Shown in pieces: positions 49,401 through 58,530 of a stretch of DNA of 64,000 bases. The first letter of the stretch is position 1, and each line of letters starts with the position of its first letter. The DNA is taken from the NCBI GenBank assembly GCA_948470475.1, contig OX419339.1, forward strand, positions 14,378,363-14,442,362, given 5' to 3'. The translations under genes and the position numbers were made by a program. Source of the DNA: Galaxea fascicularis (Eukaryota > Cnidaria > Anthozoa > Scleractinia > Euphylliidae). The notes under the pieces were generated by a model. The model was not told the origin of the DNA, made no database searches, and saw only the letters and a program-made list of their open reading frames with translations.

Positions 49401-51391
49401 TTGAATCTTAAATTCCAAAACTTTTAACTCGAAACTTTTGTCTGAGATGTTTCAGTGGTTTTTCAGTGTAGTCCATTGCTGTCATTTTCTTCTTATCTTA
49501 ATCCCTTCATCTACTTTAAGCCCCGTGAAAACGAACGCAACATGTTGGCAAAACATCGCCCAACCTTTTTGGGTGAAGGTTGTAGGATGTTGGCTGAGGA
49601 TGTTCAAAAGATCGCAACAAGTCGGGCAATGTTGCGTGAAACTTATACGGCAATGGGGCTAAAGGATCGATGTTTACCCAGAAGCCCTTAAAAAAAACTA
49701 CGTGCGGCCATTGTTACCGAGCATTCAGTACGCCAGCGTAAGCCCAATGATGTGGTGCGAACCGTTTAAACGAACACAACATGTTGCGGCACGGTTCATT
49801 TATCACGAGAACAAAAGAAATGGTGGTCGATGTTTGATCAAAAGTTTGACTGAATTCAAACTTCAAACGGAGCATGTGCCAGCAAATGTCACATGGTGCA
49901 CAAACGATCGCAACCTGTTGCACCCAACATGTTGCGTTTGTTTGCACGGGCCTTTAGTAGTCGCACGCACGAACCCTTACTTCTTCACGGGTGTAGCGAA
50001 CTTGGCAAGATAATTCATGGCTGTTTTGATGTGGACTGTACCAGATATATTGATCTGACTGGCCCGACCTGAACTAGAAGGAACCACGACTTTAAAATCA
50101 GGTCTAGAGCAGCAAGGACAAACTATTTTAAAATTTCATTTTTTAACCGTTATGTTAATGACTGGAACTCTACCTAATTCTGTTATGTCAGCTTCCAGTT
50201 TGAATGCTTTTAAAACTCGATTACTTAATCATCTTTGTAGTTAGTCATATTTTATTATTTCTTATAATTTTACTATATATAGATTTTACTTTTTTGTTTA
50301 TTGTTAAGTATTTCCTTCAGTTTCTTTTTTCTCCTACAATGTATAGTTATTTTAATGGCCTGGCGAAACTAAGAAACATTGTTGCAGAAACATTGTTTCC
50401 CTGGGATTGCTGCTCAAGTGGCTAAACCAGGAAACATTTTTTCGGAAGCAAACTGCGAGTATTCGTCGGAAGAGATCTGGGACAGAGTTTACATGCACAC
50501 AATATGTTGCAAAATGTCGACGTTTACGTCGCGCAAGAGGAAAATAGCCGCTTTGTGTGTCATACGATAGTGTGTTTGATAGAGGATGAAAATGAAGAGG
50601 GAATCAGGAAAAAAAAAATACATGACAGGGAATGGATAAAGCGAAGGAGAGAGAAAGGGGCGTATGAAGGTATTTTTAGAGAATTAGCCACAGAAGACTC
50701 CCCGACGTTCAAAAATTATACGCGGCTGGATGTGGACTCCTTCTGCTCACTTGTGGAGATAATATCTCTGAGAATCGCCAAAACCAGCATATAGATGAGA
50801 TCTCCGATAGGGAACACCTTCCACAAGCAGCACTGGCAACTAGAGTTAATGTTTCCTGGGTGGCTAAATTGGGAAACATTTGTTTCGCAAGCAAAATTAG
50901 CGTTCGGGAAGCAAAAATGTTTTTGACCTTATTCAAAAACATTTTGCGTCCGAGAAGCAAGATTTGCGTCCGCAACAATGTCTCCCGAGCGGCCAAACTG
51001 GTAAACATTTACGTCTGCGACAATGTTTCCGCAACAATGTTCTTTGGTTTAGCCAGGTCCTTAGATGTTCTATTTTTAATTGTATTAATTATATGGGAAT
51101 TCAGTTTCCCCGCGGTATTGCTATCTTTTACCTTCTGTGCCTTGATAAAGTTTTTTGTTTGTTTGTTAGTTGGATATTTTTGTACAGTTGAGTGGCATCA
51201 TTAAACTTAAACTTAAACATCAATTCCAAAAGTTCGCCATCTTGGATCCGCCGCTTCAAAGTAATGCTCGCTTACCTCTTGTTATTTCTTGCTTGTATTT
51301 CAGATATCTTGTTGGCCAAAAACTCGTTAACTATGAGCATGGTAGGCAAGCAACAAAGACTGCTTCTAAACCTACCACAGATGCCAAATAA
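25138..51391 (+). CDS. MARCHF6: MARCHF6/TEB4 (Doa10 family) ER ubiquitin ligase, complete, 30 exons, 901 aa
   Basis: A multi-spanning ER-membrane E3 ligase that ubiquitinates degradation substrates. Exons: 25138-25156, 25369-25468, 28063-28095, 28593-28633, 30473-30616, 31001-31073, 31650-31809, 32862-33003, 33656-33720, 33972-34004, 35104-35155, 36336-36394, 37107-37187, 37980-38008, 39146-39185, 39407-39481, 40187-40241, 40596-40744, 41144-41194, 41722-41822, 42279-42416, 42518-42569, 43862-44041, 44930-44999, 46652-46833, 47219-47353, 47426-47515, 47674-47806, 48919-49054, 51304-51391; 2706 bp, all phases agree. The N-terminal RING-CH finger is complete: C10, C13, C27, C29, H37, C40, C53, C56. 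Exon 8 is an acidic G/N/E-rich loop. Exon 18 carries the conserved TEB4-Doa10 segment (FLHWLVGMVYVFYFASF). The C-terminus keeps the family's terminal element (KYLVGQKLVNYE). Length is close to the human 910 aa. Confidence 0.97.
26090..26540. repeat. Degenerate tandem repeat, about 130-bp period
   Basis: Three diverged units share AAGTCGGGTTG, GACTCAGTCCAAT and CATCTCTCCAAA, separated by about 120-150 bp. It lies in MARCHF6 intron 2. Confidence 0.6.
26884..27748. mobile_element. Non-autonomous DNA transposon with TTAA duplication
   Basis: TTAA at 26880-26883 and 27749-27752 flanks inverted ends: GGACAGTGCCTACT on the left and, inverted, GGATGGTGCCTACT on the right. A TTAA duplication is typical of piggyBac and Kolobok elements. 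No transposase is encoded. A second copy of the right end is at 22240-22332. Confidence 0.7.
28760..28929. mobile_element. Palindromic MITE flanked by TA
   Basis: Arms of about 75 bp: CCATTTCCAAGTTCATGTCT and GTCTAAGTGCGAAGTTTTTG, mirrored at 28862-28928. TA lies directly outside both ends (28758-28759, 28930-28931). It is in MARCHF6 intron 4. Confidence 0.75.
29951..30091. repeat. Palindromic MITE, GCCCCGGTTGTTCAAA ends
   Basis: GCCCCGGTTGTTCAAA at the left is answered by TTTGAACAACCGGGGC at the right. The interior repeats TATCCACTGGATAGT and TATCCGGTGGATA on both strands, so the element is made of short nested palindromes. Confidence 0.75.
31887..32365 (+). pseudogene. 5'-truncated LINE fragment, end of the reverse-transcriptase ORF plus tail
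   Basis: The broken frame encodes the usual C-terminus of CR1/jockey-type ORF2: TYKAIHGYAPLYISDL, then GDRAFQVASPGLWNGLP and FKSLVKTHLFRKAY, ending in TAG near 32193. A stop follows DLPW and a frameshift follows it. The 3' tail is TTGTAAGGTGTATTTG to AATAAATTATTGTTATTA. It lies in MARCHF6 intron 7. Confidence 0.85.
34784..34923. repeat. Palindromic MITE, CACTTAATGACTGG ends
   Basis: CACTTAATGACTGGTC is answered by GACCAGTCATTAAGTG. Arms of about 65 bp share GAATTTTGTTTCCC and GAATCTCAATGTTTTCC, with a 10-15 bp loop at about 34855. It lies in MARCHF6 intron 10. Confidence 0.8.
35701..35838. repeat. Inverted repeat
   Basis: GGCAATTAAGGATTA and TTTTCAAAGTTTTGCC on the left are repeated in inverse order on the right (GGGAAAACTTTGAAAAT, AATCCTTAATTGCC). 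Probably a MITE; its outer boundary was not resolved. Confidence 0.6.
39698..40018 (+). mobile_element. tRNA-derived SINE, copy C, with LINE-like 3' tail
   Basis: The head has GGCAGAGTGGTGATAGTGC (A box region) and GGGTTCAATTCCC (B box). The centre, TGCTCCAAGAGGTTTTTCTC to CTCCTCTCCCCAAAA, matches the SINE at 58400-58620. The tail TTGTAAGGCACATTTG to AATAAATTATCATTATT resembles the LINE tail at 32300-32365. It lies in MARCHF6 intron 16. Confidence 0.82.
42577..42781. mobile_element. MITE with TAGCCTGCGAACAAGC ends
   Basis: TAGCCTGCGAACAAGCTCTT at the left matches the inverted right end TAGCCTACGAGCAAGTTCTT. The interior is G+C-rich (GCGAGC, GCTTGCGCCC) and also partly palindromic. It begins 8 bp after MARCHF6 exon 22, so the exon's splice donor directly abuts it. 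Confidence 0.7.
42789..43725. repeat. Direct repeat of about 100 bp flanking 740 bp
   Basis: 42791-42893 and 43629-43723 are near-identical in the same orientation (GTAGTGATCATTGTTAACTA, TTGGCGGTCTTTGTTTCC). The DNA between is A+T-rich and has no recognised gene. This may be a local duplication inside MARCHF6 intron 22. Confidence 0.75.
43400..43443. repeat. TTA microsatellite
   Basis: About 14 uninterrupted TTA/ATT triplets. A shorter TAA run follows at 43589-43607. Confidence 0.95.
45295..46007. mobile_element. Non-autonomous PIF/Harbinger-like element with nested insertion
   Basis: GGGCCAAGTCGCACTAGAGG at the left and its inverse at the right end at TTA duplications (45292-45294 and 46008-46010). 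A 3-bp TTA duplication fits PIF/Harbinger. A second palindromic element is inserted at 45693-45857. It lies in MARCHF6 intron 24. Confidence 0.82.
45693..45857. mobile_element. Palindromic MITE with 9-bp target duplication, nested
   Basis: A nearly perfect 165-bp hairpin runs from TAGCCTCTTCCAGGCGTTC to its inverse, turning at AGCGCGGCGAG/CTCGCCGCGCT. It is flanked by the 9-bp direct repeat CTGCTTCGC (45684-45692 and 45858-45866), as for Mutator-like elements. It sits inside the Harbinger-like element, so it is the younger insertion. Confidence 0.85.
46478..46613. repeat. Short element with inverted ends
   Basis: GTCAATATTAAAAAAGAATTAA at the left matches the inverse of the right end (TTAATTCTTTTTTCAATATTTTGAC). 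It ends 38 bp before MARCHF6 exon 25, close to the exon's splice acceptor. Confidence 0.5.
48143..48355. mobile_element. Palindromic element, GATCCTCGCAGTTGTGAACG ends
   Basis: AAATGAAGACTGATCCTCGC with AGTTGTGAACGCAAT at the left is mirrored at the right. GAAGCCTGAAAAAA and its inverse flank a central TCGTCGCACCGATATCGCG segment. It lies in MARCHF6 intron 28. Confidence 0.8.
49519..49953. mobile_element. Non-autonomous element with TTA duplication
   Basis: AGCCCCGTGAAAACGAACGC with AACATGTTG at the left corresponds to the inverse of the right end (CAACATGTTGCGTTTGTTTG, CACGGGCCT). TTA flanks it at 49516-49518 and 49954-49956. Open frames within it are not coding. Confidence 0.7.
50038..51220 (+). 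pseudogene. 5'-truncated LINE fragment, split by a Harbinger insertion
   Basis: 50038-50237 encodes a decayed ORF2 C-terminus (RYIDLTGP, RTNYFKISFFNRYVNDWNS, SLNAFKTRLLNHL) with an in-frame stop and a one-base shift. The 3' untranslated region is broken at 50354/51061 by the element at 50355-51060. It resumes to TATGGGAATTCAGTTTCCCC and ends in an AAACTT run at about 51218. The tail matches 21555-21735. It lies in MARCHF6 intron 29. Confidence 0.8.
50355..51060. mobile_element. PIF/Harbinger element remnant with transposase N-terminus
   Basis: The ends GGCCTGGCGAAACTAAGAAA and, inverted, GGACCTGGCTAAACCAAAGA are followed on both sides by ACATTGTTGC motifs. TTA flanks both sides (50352-50354 and 51061-51063). 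The frame 50504-50794 resembles the N-terminal helical part of animal Harbinger transposases (REKGAYEGIFRELATEDSPT, NYTRLDVDSF) and stops before the DDE domain. It is therefore an internally deleted copy. Confidence 0.78.
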
Positions 51392-51880
51392 ATTACCTGT
51401 GGTGTTTGGAATTATGACACAATGTTCTCAGTGTTCGTCGCACAACGCGTCTTTGTCCCACGTTATAGGTTACATAGTATCTTTCGGCGAATTCAACAGT
51501 TCTGTTCCCTTGTAACGTATTTTTAAGATACATGTACTGTTGCGTGACATTTTCGCAAGGTGCCCCGTAACGACCAGTAAGAAAACTGATTGTGTGACCA
51601 CCAAGTAACAGATTGGTAGGCAGACTCGTCAGATGTCCCGGAGAAAGTATATGTCAAACGAAATTGAATTTGAAAATATTGAACAAAGTGGTTTTCGAGA
51701 TACGCGTGAAGAACGTTTTTATGGTGCGTTGCACGGTTAGAGAAAACATCAACGAAGAGAATTTTGTTATTTATTCATTTCCATAATGGGGTGTAGTAAA
51801 TGATTGTTGAAAATCTGTAATAACAAAGCTTTATAATGTACATGTGCAATAGTTTTAGATTCCCTCTGACCTTAGTTCCA

Positions 51881-51886
51881 AATAAA
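51881..51886 (+). terminator. MARCHF6: Polyadenylation signal AATAAA of MARCHF6
   Basis: AATAAA about 490 bp past the MARCHF6 stop codon. The sequence between (51392-51880) is the likely 3' untranslated region and shows no other feature. Confidence 0.65.
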
Positions 51887-51942
51887 ATATTGTAAAAAGT
51901 TCTTACTCATGGTGAAATGAGGAGTTAATGTTTTTGACGAGA

Positions 51943-53318
51943 TTTATATTTTATTCCTTATTGCTTACTGTTTAGTTAGATTTAAAACTAGTTACTCGGG
52001 CTTCCTGTGGAAGGCCCGAGTCTAAATCTGTCGTCCGTTTTTACTCGGGCTTCCTGTGGAAGGCCCGAGTCTAAATCTGTCGTCCGTTTTTCTTTTTTTT
52101 TTTCGTTGTTTTCTACAAACCTCACTTCCGGCGTATTTGCGCAAGCGCTAACGATGAACCTGTAAAACCCGGTAAAAACCTGTTTACGTTTTGTTTACGC
52201 TTGTCTTGTCTGTTGAAAAGCAAAGCACGAAGGAATTCCTCGACGGATTTTGGAAGGAAAAAGTTGACATGTCTACAGCTACGGCAAACGGTGTCGCATC
52301 CAATACGCTCAAACCACTTACAAATGCACACGCCGTTCGCGGTAGACCCACACTAAATGATGATGGTGAGCGTACATTTCGGAACGGGTCGTTCCGCGAA
52401 CTCGAAGCAAATGTGAGAAATATTATGAGTACAAATGAGCTAAATGAGCTATCAATGAGTACAAATAGTGCACAAACTTTGACTACCAATGGCAAATGCT
52501 CCTTGACGAACTTGAGTGGAAACTTTGACACGAACAGTTTAGGTGCTGGCGAATACAAGATACCCGATGATGATGAGATTAGAGGTACAAATAAGACGAA
52601 CAGCAGTAGTAACAACAGCAACAGGAAAGCGGCCATGTTGGGTGATGAAGAACCCACGCATCGAAGCGAAGATGCAAGTAACGTTTTTACTTTTATGGCT
52701 ATTGTCACCAGTATTTCATTTCTTTTGTATACTTTAGATTGTGAATTATCAGCTGTATCAAGTTTGTGTAGTGTGTTAGTTTTATGTATAATCTTGTACC
52801 TTCGCGTGTTCTACATCTACAGTGTACATGAATGTGTTCAGTTTATCAACACAAAATATGTCGGATGTACCTGAAAAATGCGAGGTGTTTGAAAAGGCAG
52901 TGCAGTTATCTGTACATGATCAACGTGATGCCTTGGTGAAAATAAAATATAGAAACGAATTCAGATCTCGTTATGCTAATTTTGTGTATTTTAACGACAA
53001 CCGTGAATGCCATGTGCCATCAAGACGTAGGATACCAGTGAAAACGCTAAAAAGTCTGTCACAGAAAAGCAGAAAACTAAGATTGTTTGTGTTCCCACGG
53101 TCCTGCCGTGTTTATTTCCGCTGGCACACACTCACACAGGCAGCCCAATGCTTTAACGAATCGGGTTTGAGTCACAAAATACATGTATAATTTTTTATAT
53201 ACCATCCACAACATTCATTTGCCACTCGAAAAGCCCGAGTGAAGGCCAATACGGCCTCTTGTTAGAATTAAAATATTTATTTTTTATTCCTTATTGGTTA
53301 CAGTTTAGTTAGATTTAG
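51943..53318. repeat. Unclassified unit between near-identical 42-bp direct repeats
   Basis: TTTATTCC..TTATTG..TTAC..GTTTAGTTAGATTTA occurs at 51943-51987 and again at 53276-53318. Just inside lie ACTCGGGCTT (left) and its inverse AAGCCCGAGT (53231-53240). The left side has a 49-bp unit duplicated in tandem (51992-52040, 52041-52089), each with a hairpin between CTCGGGC and GCCCGAG. This resembles a mobile unit carrying one gene, but no transposase or known end structure was recognised. Confidence 0.55.
52269..53190 (+). CDS. Two-exon gene of unknown function, 258 aa
   Basis: Proposed exons 52269-52677 and 52823-53190 join in phase across a GT-AG intron (GCAA|GTAACG; CTACATCTACAG|TG). The total is 777 bp including the stop. 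The first half is S/T/N-rich and low in complexity (NSSSNNSNRK; MSTNELNELSMSTNS). The second half is basic and compact (KSLSQKSRKLRLFVFPRSCR, YFRWHTLTQAAQCF), with five cysteines and no family I recognise. An alternative is read-through of the intron, which stays open to 52874. The unit lies between direct repeats, so the gene may be mobile or duplicated. There is no sequence evidence of function. Confidence 0.45.
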
Positions 53319-53976
53319 AAAGTTCTTAAAGTAATTATTGAATCCAGTGTCACCAAATTGAGCACGGTTTGTTTTGTTTTGTTTTTCTTTTCAATTCCGG
53401 CTCGGACAGTAAAGACATCGATGTTGCTGAAAAGAGAGCAACCTTATCCCACGTGTCGAAAGTAAATTGCATTTGCTTTGGTCTTGCGTTGCATCGCTCT
53501 GTGATTGGACAGCAAAACTCGCGCCACTTTTTCAACCAATAAAAATCAAAACCAAAATCAATCGCGACTTGCATGTTCGCATTTTCCCGCGCTTGACGCT
53601 GGTTCCATATGACTGCTTTGAACTCTGATTGGCTCGTTGCACCGTTTGCGTCTGTTGTGATTGGTCAAAGTAATAACTTATTGTTTTGGTTTCAAGGTTT
53701 TACGACACTCAATTGAAATTGAAAACCGTTCTAATAGAGATTGAGATTTAGATCGCGTTGGCTTACTGATCACATTATGCGGAAAGCAGAGCTTAATTGT
53801 GAAAAGGGACGTCACTCAAGAAAGCCCTTTTAAAGCCATCACGATGTGTGAATCCAATGGACATCGCGGGAACTGAAACATTGAGCTTGTTGCTTTGCAG
53901 TTTGGCTGTAACAGGTGACAATTTGTTTTTCAGGTTTGGTGATTCTCGATTAGATATCGCCGGAGCAATGTCGGTA
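53319..53976. other. Unassigned DNA with a dispersed CCAAT-rich repeat
   Basis: About 53580-53760 (TCTGATTGGCTCGTTGCACC, TGTTGTGATTGGTC) resembles 48430-48600 and 44140-44220, so it is an interspersed repeat. No gene was seen. Confidence 0.5.
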
Positions 53977-53979
53977 TAA

Positions 53980-54537
53980 TGCAGGAGTCAATGTAACCCC
54001 CCCCCCACCCCACCCCCACCCCCACTCCGGGACAAGGTGGGGATTTGTTACAGACCTAATCTCAAATATTAACAAATTCCCCTCATCCTGGGGAAGCTGT
54101 CCAACTACCAAAGTCCTCAAATGCTCCACCATGTGGGGCCTCCCTTGCCTGAAATGTACTGGATTAGAGAGCAGATGGAGACTAAAACTGAAAGTATATT
54201 AAGTTGTAGATGCGTATTCGTTCTGTGCATTGCTCCACTTTTAGAGAGTAGATTGCTTAGATTTCAATTGTAAATTACTACATTTAAATAACAAAGGCAC
54301 TCACCTGTCGAGGATCCTTCAAGGAAAAGCACGAGTTGATGTTTGGGATGAACAACCGCTGACCTCTCAACAGCCGGCTCACGACAAATCCCCACCTAAA
54401 CCCCTAACCTGGGGGCGGTGAAATACAAATATTACCCAATCCCCCACCACCTCGGGGGTACAATTTCCCTCAAATCCCCTTCTTTTCCCACTAATCCCCA
54501 CCTTGTCCCGGGGTGGGGGTTTACATTGACTCCCGCA
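53980..54537. mobile_element. Non-autonomous element with TAA duplication and G/C-tract inverted ends
   Basis: TGCAGGAGTCAATGTAA at the left corresponds to the inverse of the right end (TTTACATTGACTCCCGCA). Both are followed by C-rich tracts and ACAAGGTGGGGATT. TAA flanks both sides (53977-53979 and 54538-54540), which fits PIF/Harbinger-type insertion. Confidence 0.75.
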
Positions 54538-54632
54538 TAACGCCAAGGTATTTTGCGGTTAATGTAGCCCCTGAATATGAAGTAGGCTTGAATCACCTAG
54601 ATTTGCTTTTATTTTTTCTTCATTCTGGGTTA

Positions 54633-54830
54633 CAGTGCGATGCGCCTTACCGTGGCCACCCAAGAAATATTTTTACAAGTTAGCCAATCAGGTTACGCGA
54701 ATTTGATTGACAGACACGCCTCTTGAAACTCTCTACTGAGGCGTGTCTGTCAATCAAATTCGCGTACCTTGATCAGTGGCTAACGCGTAAAAATGTTTGT
54801 TGGGTGGCCACGGTAAGGCGCGTCGCACTG
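54633..54830. mobile_element. Palindromic Tc1/mariner-type MITE
   Basis: CAGTGCGATGCGCCTTACCG and its inverse CGGTAAGGCGCGTCGCACTG are the ends, each beside TA. The inner arms repeat GAATTTGATTGACAGACACG in inverse orientation around a 15-bp loop. Confidence 0.85.
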
Positions 54831-54832
54831 TA

Positions 54833-56306
54833 AAATGTTTTATCGGTTTCGTTGTTATGGTCGACGTGGCAAAGAAATCGCCCGTCACGGTGGAAAGCTT
54901 CTTATTGTTCTCTGTTTTCCCCCGATCGGAGTCGAGATTCAAACTTCAGAGGAGCTACAAAATCAGAATTGTTCAGAATCAGGTTTCGAAACGTTTGAGC
55001 TAAAACTGAAATAAGCAGTTCGGCAAAAACCGCTTTCGTATTTACAGAGAAGGCGATTTCAAATTGACTGCTAAAAATAATGGTGACAAGTTTGGTTGGT
55101 TATTACTCAGGTTATGGCCCTCTTCTACGATAGAAGAGCAGGAACTAAGTCATTTATCAGGTTATCAGTTTCCTAATGGCATTTAACCAATCCGAGCAAC
55201 TTAGCTGGTTCAACCAATCAGAGGCAAGCCCTAACAATGCAGTGACGCGTTTTCCCGCAATTACCACCGATTGCATGGTTTCATTCGGCCTCCGATTGGT
55301 TCTTCGTGTTTGTCGTGTTTGTTGTGATTGGTTTTATATGATTGCAATACGTGATGGGTCAGTCGTTTGCAAAATGCTTCGTGTATTATTCATGCATCAT
55401 CGATCAAACAAGAATCTGTGGCAGTGTGTCACGACCAGTTTGCCTCCCTTCAAATTTATTTCCTTTTGTTTTCTTTTTGTGATCGTTTTATCTTTCCTCG
55501 TTTATATCTAAACTGGGTATCTTGCTTTTCCAAATCAGATATATCAAAACTGACGAAGCCGTGGCTCATTGAAAATTAATGCCTTGTACAATTATTTGCC
55601 TTGATTAAAATTTGTACCGTTGTTATACGAATCCCTGCATGAAATGGTTCTCTTCTTAAACCATTCGGTTGACCTTAACGTTTGACCGCAGGATTTTGAA
55701 TTCTTATATAAATTATGTACGTGTGAGACCGCGTTGTTTGGGGTTTTATATTTACAGCTAGTATATTTCGACTATATTCTTCCGCTGAAGTCATACCGAA
55801 ATGCTTAAAATTCGCATATTTTTTTCCCTGAGAAACAAAGGCGTTAAACGCCAGAAAAGATCTCGCATGCTTTCAACAGTTTTATTTATCCAGACTTTTC
55901 ACGTAGAGTATTCCTATATTGAAATCGTATATCGTAGCATTTTTATCAGGTTTGCTTTAATTACCATATTCACTGAAAGGGGATTTTCTACTACAAAACC
56001 AAAATTGTTTACCTACATGGCAAAAAAATTATAATCCGTTGAGTCACTCCGCCAAGTTTAGTAAAAAGAACATTTTCTTTTTGACAGGCCTGGTGAATTT
56101 TGAGGGAATTTACCGACTCCAAATTCTTAAGTCGTTTCCCATTTATATTTTTTGAAATATATTCCTTCATGTATGTATATTGCCTTTTGCCCTGAAATGA
56201 TGCAATATATATCCAAAGTTTTCAAGCTATGAAAAAGTTTAATTCCCGACTTAGAAAAATTCCTGTATAAAAATCAGTTTTAATTCGATCCGACTGCCAG
56301 ATCGGG
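54833..56306. other. Unassigned non-coding DNA
   Basis: No gene recognised. CCAAT-rich repeat DNA related to 53580-53760 occurs at about 55185-55340. The rest is A+T-rich. Open frames here are short and show no domain. Confidence 0.5.
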
Positions 56307-56945
56307 CTAAGTTTGATCCACAAAATTCTGGGAATTCTTTCCTCTTACAGTGATTGCTGTTGTGTCTCTGGAAGGGCCTTCGATATCCATGTTTATTTCG
56401 GAGATCTCGATGTCTTCCTGAAGCGATAAAGGCGATGAAGGCGGTCGCAGGCCCCATTTTTCAAGATAAAGGCGCGCGGTCTCCACATAACCAGCGCTCT
56501 CCATTGCTCTTGCAATCAAAACTAACATGTCTTCAGTCTGTGCGAGATCAATGGGCAGGCAGCCCTTACAATCCACGCAGGTGAGATCCGCACACGAGTC
56601 TATCAGAAGACTAGCAACATTACAATGACCAGAGAATATCCCATAGTGTAGCGCTGTCCAGCCATTTTTGTCCTTCCCTTCGATGTCAGCTCCGTGGTCG
56701 AGAAGTAGCATAACCAACCTAATATTTCCCTCGAGACAGCTTTGCTGTAGCGGGGTCAGTCCGTATGTGTTCCTCTCATTGACTGCAATTTGTTTGCCGC
56801 CGTATTTTAATAAAAATTTTGCCTTCGCCACGTCGCCTTCAACTACCGCTTGGTTAAAAATCACGTTCGAAGACGACGGCCAACGAGTAAGCGGTTCCTT
56901 ATGATCGTTCAGGCCGGCTTCCATGACGGTGTAAACAAACTTCAT
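56307..56945 (-). CDS. Single-exon ankyrin-repeat protein, 212 aa
   Basis: The first ATG of the frame is at 56945. Residues 27-127 form three ankyrin repeats: NVIFNQAVVEGDVAKAKFLL (degenerate), TYGLTPLQQSCLEGNIRLVM with LLDHGADIEGKD, and NGWTALHYGIFSGHCNVASL. A short C-terminal region follows. The arrangement and wording resemble small ankyrin adaptors such as PPP1R27 and NRARP, but I see no clear PP1-docking motif, so the specific orthology is open. It probably acts as a protein-binding scaffold in the cytosol or nucleus. No signal peptide or membrane segment is present. ATTAAA, a possible polyadenylation signal, lies about 25 bp after the stop. Confidence 0.8.
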   Translation of the reverse strand: MKFVYTVMEAGLNDHKEPLTRWPSSSNVIFNQAVVEGDVAKAKFLLKYGGKQIAVNERNTYGLTPLQQSCLEGNIRLVMLLLDHGADIEGKDKNGWTALHYGIFSGHCNVASLLIDSCADLTCVDCKGCLPIDLAQTEDMLVLIARAMESAGYVETARLYLEKWGLRPPSSPLSLQEDIEISEINMDIEGPSRDTTAITVRGKNSQNFVDQT

Positions 56946-57698
56946 TGAGGAAAATTCTGGTCGTGCCAATGATATACTTCGTGTATTCAAAAATACAGTG
57001 TCGAACGCTCGATCGAATTATTTCGGTTTCGTGACAGATCCGTATGTCTGTATTGCTTCAGTTGTCGATGATCTCCAGAGATTCTGGATAACATCTATTT
57101 ACGGCAACATTAAGGAGGCATGCACTGGAAAATTAGCAAGCAGTCCTTGAATAACAGAAAATGTTTAGTGGATCATCGTCTGATTTCACCTGTCTTATCT
57201 CCAACAGGTGCAAATTACTTTTTTGTTGAGTGTTGCATTCATTAAAAGCTAGCTTAATTTGAAATCATTACTTTTCGACGGTATTAAGACAGCCTGTTAT
57301 TGGGTAAATTCTGTGGCTGGCTTGGGTTTATTAATTCACTGTATACTCGACTCTTGCTATTTTGAGCACTTCAGAAATTTAAATTAGGTCAGAACTTAGA
57401 TTGTTCGCCAAACCGGAAAGTTCAGTTTTAAGTGATAACCTTGTCAGCCACGTCAAAGGTAAATTTTAATTTTGTTTTATTTTTACGCAAATGTGTGCCA
57501 GTTTACACTTCTTGTCAGCTATCTAGGTCTGTGCAGATGTTGATTTCGAGCTGTCTCGTTCTCAGATGCCCCCAAAACGGTAGAAGAAAGACCAATAGAA
57601 ATCTAAACCACTAGCGCAAGGATTGAAGGAAATCCAGGATGGTTTACCCGTGGGGCTTGGGACGGGTCAAGTTCCGTGCTTCGTAAATTTGTTTGCTG

Positions 57699-57902
57699 GG
57701 GACCGTTTCTCGTAAGTCCCGAAACATTTTCCGGCCCGTAAAGCCATTTCTAAAACTGCGATCCGCTTATTTTAAAAACTTGGTCTTTTATTGTGATTTC
57801 AAGATTTGTTGCAAAACTGCATGCATGTCAACGTCTTTGTTTTTAAGATCCGAAGTGGGCCCGAAAAGTTTCGGGGGTTTCGAGAAATACACGCCATGTC
57901 CC
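57699..57902. repeat. Interspersed repeat with inverted ends
   Basis: GGGACCGTTTCTCG, CCCGAAACATTTTCCGGCCC at the left correspond to GGGCCCGAAAAGTTTCGGGG and TTTCGAGAAA at the right in inverse order. Probably a MITE; the 90-codon frame across it is incidental. Confidence 0.6.
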
Positions 57903-57954
57903 TGTCGATTTAAGAACACGCGGGAGACCGTCAGCAAATTGAATGTAGAGTTCA

Positions 57955-58130
57955 ACCCCTGTTAAGAAGCCATCATCGAAATGGACAGTGGCCGCTTAAT
58001 AAAGTTAAAAAAAACCCAACCAACCAAACAAACAAAAGGACCCGTATCGGGACTTTATTAGGATTTTATTTGGGTGTGGCCTTTTAAGAGGTGGCCGCGT
58101 TAGTGCTGAAATCATTATCACGTTTCTCGA
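57955..58130. repeat. Interspersed repeat, related to 12058-12285
   Basis: Shares GTGGCCGCTTAAT and GGTGGCCGC with the repeat inside the EnSpm-like element. The ends are imperfect inverted copies (CCCCTGTTAAGAAG; CTTTTAAGAGGTGGCC). Confidence 0.5.
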
Positions 58131-58399
58131 CGTTGCACCGAAGTGGTCCGAAGTCCACTAGCCGAAGATTGCCGAATGGCACGAGAGGTAACCCGAAGTT
58201 CAATTAAGGATGTCCGAGGATTATCCAAAATACGCAAGAGATGGATAGATACAGATACTTTATTATATATACATTGCAGCCAGAGGCTGAATTACGTATA
58301 TACACATGAAGTGATAAAAAAAAGAAGAAAAAACAAACGGTTAACTATAAAAATACATACATACGTACATGAAAGGCATGAAATCTAGACAAAGTCTAA

Positions 58400-58486
58400 G
58401 AGCAGGGTAGGCGCAGTGGTGAGAGCACTCGCCTCCCACCAATGTGGCTCAGGTTCGATTCCTGAACTCGACGTCATATGTGGGTT

Positions 58487-58530
<44 letters not shown>

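Noticed and set aside
57693..57965. Plus-strand frame of 90 codons
   Set aside because: It overlaps an interspersed repeat with inverted ends and has no domain.
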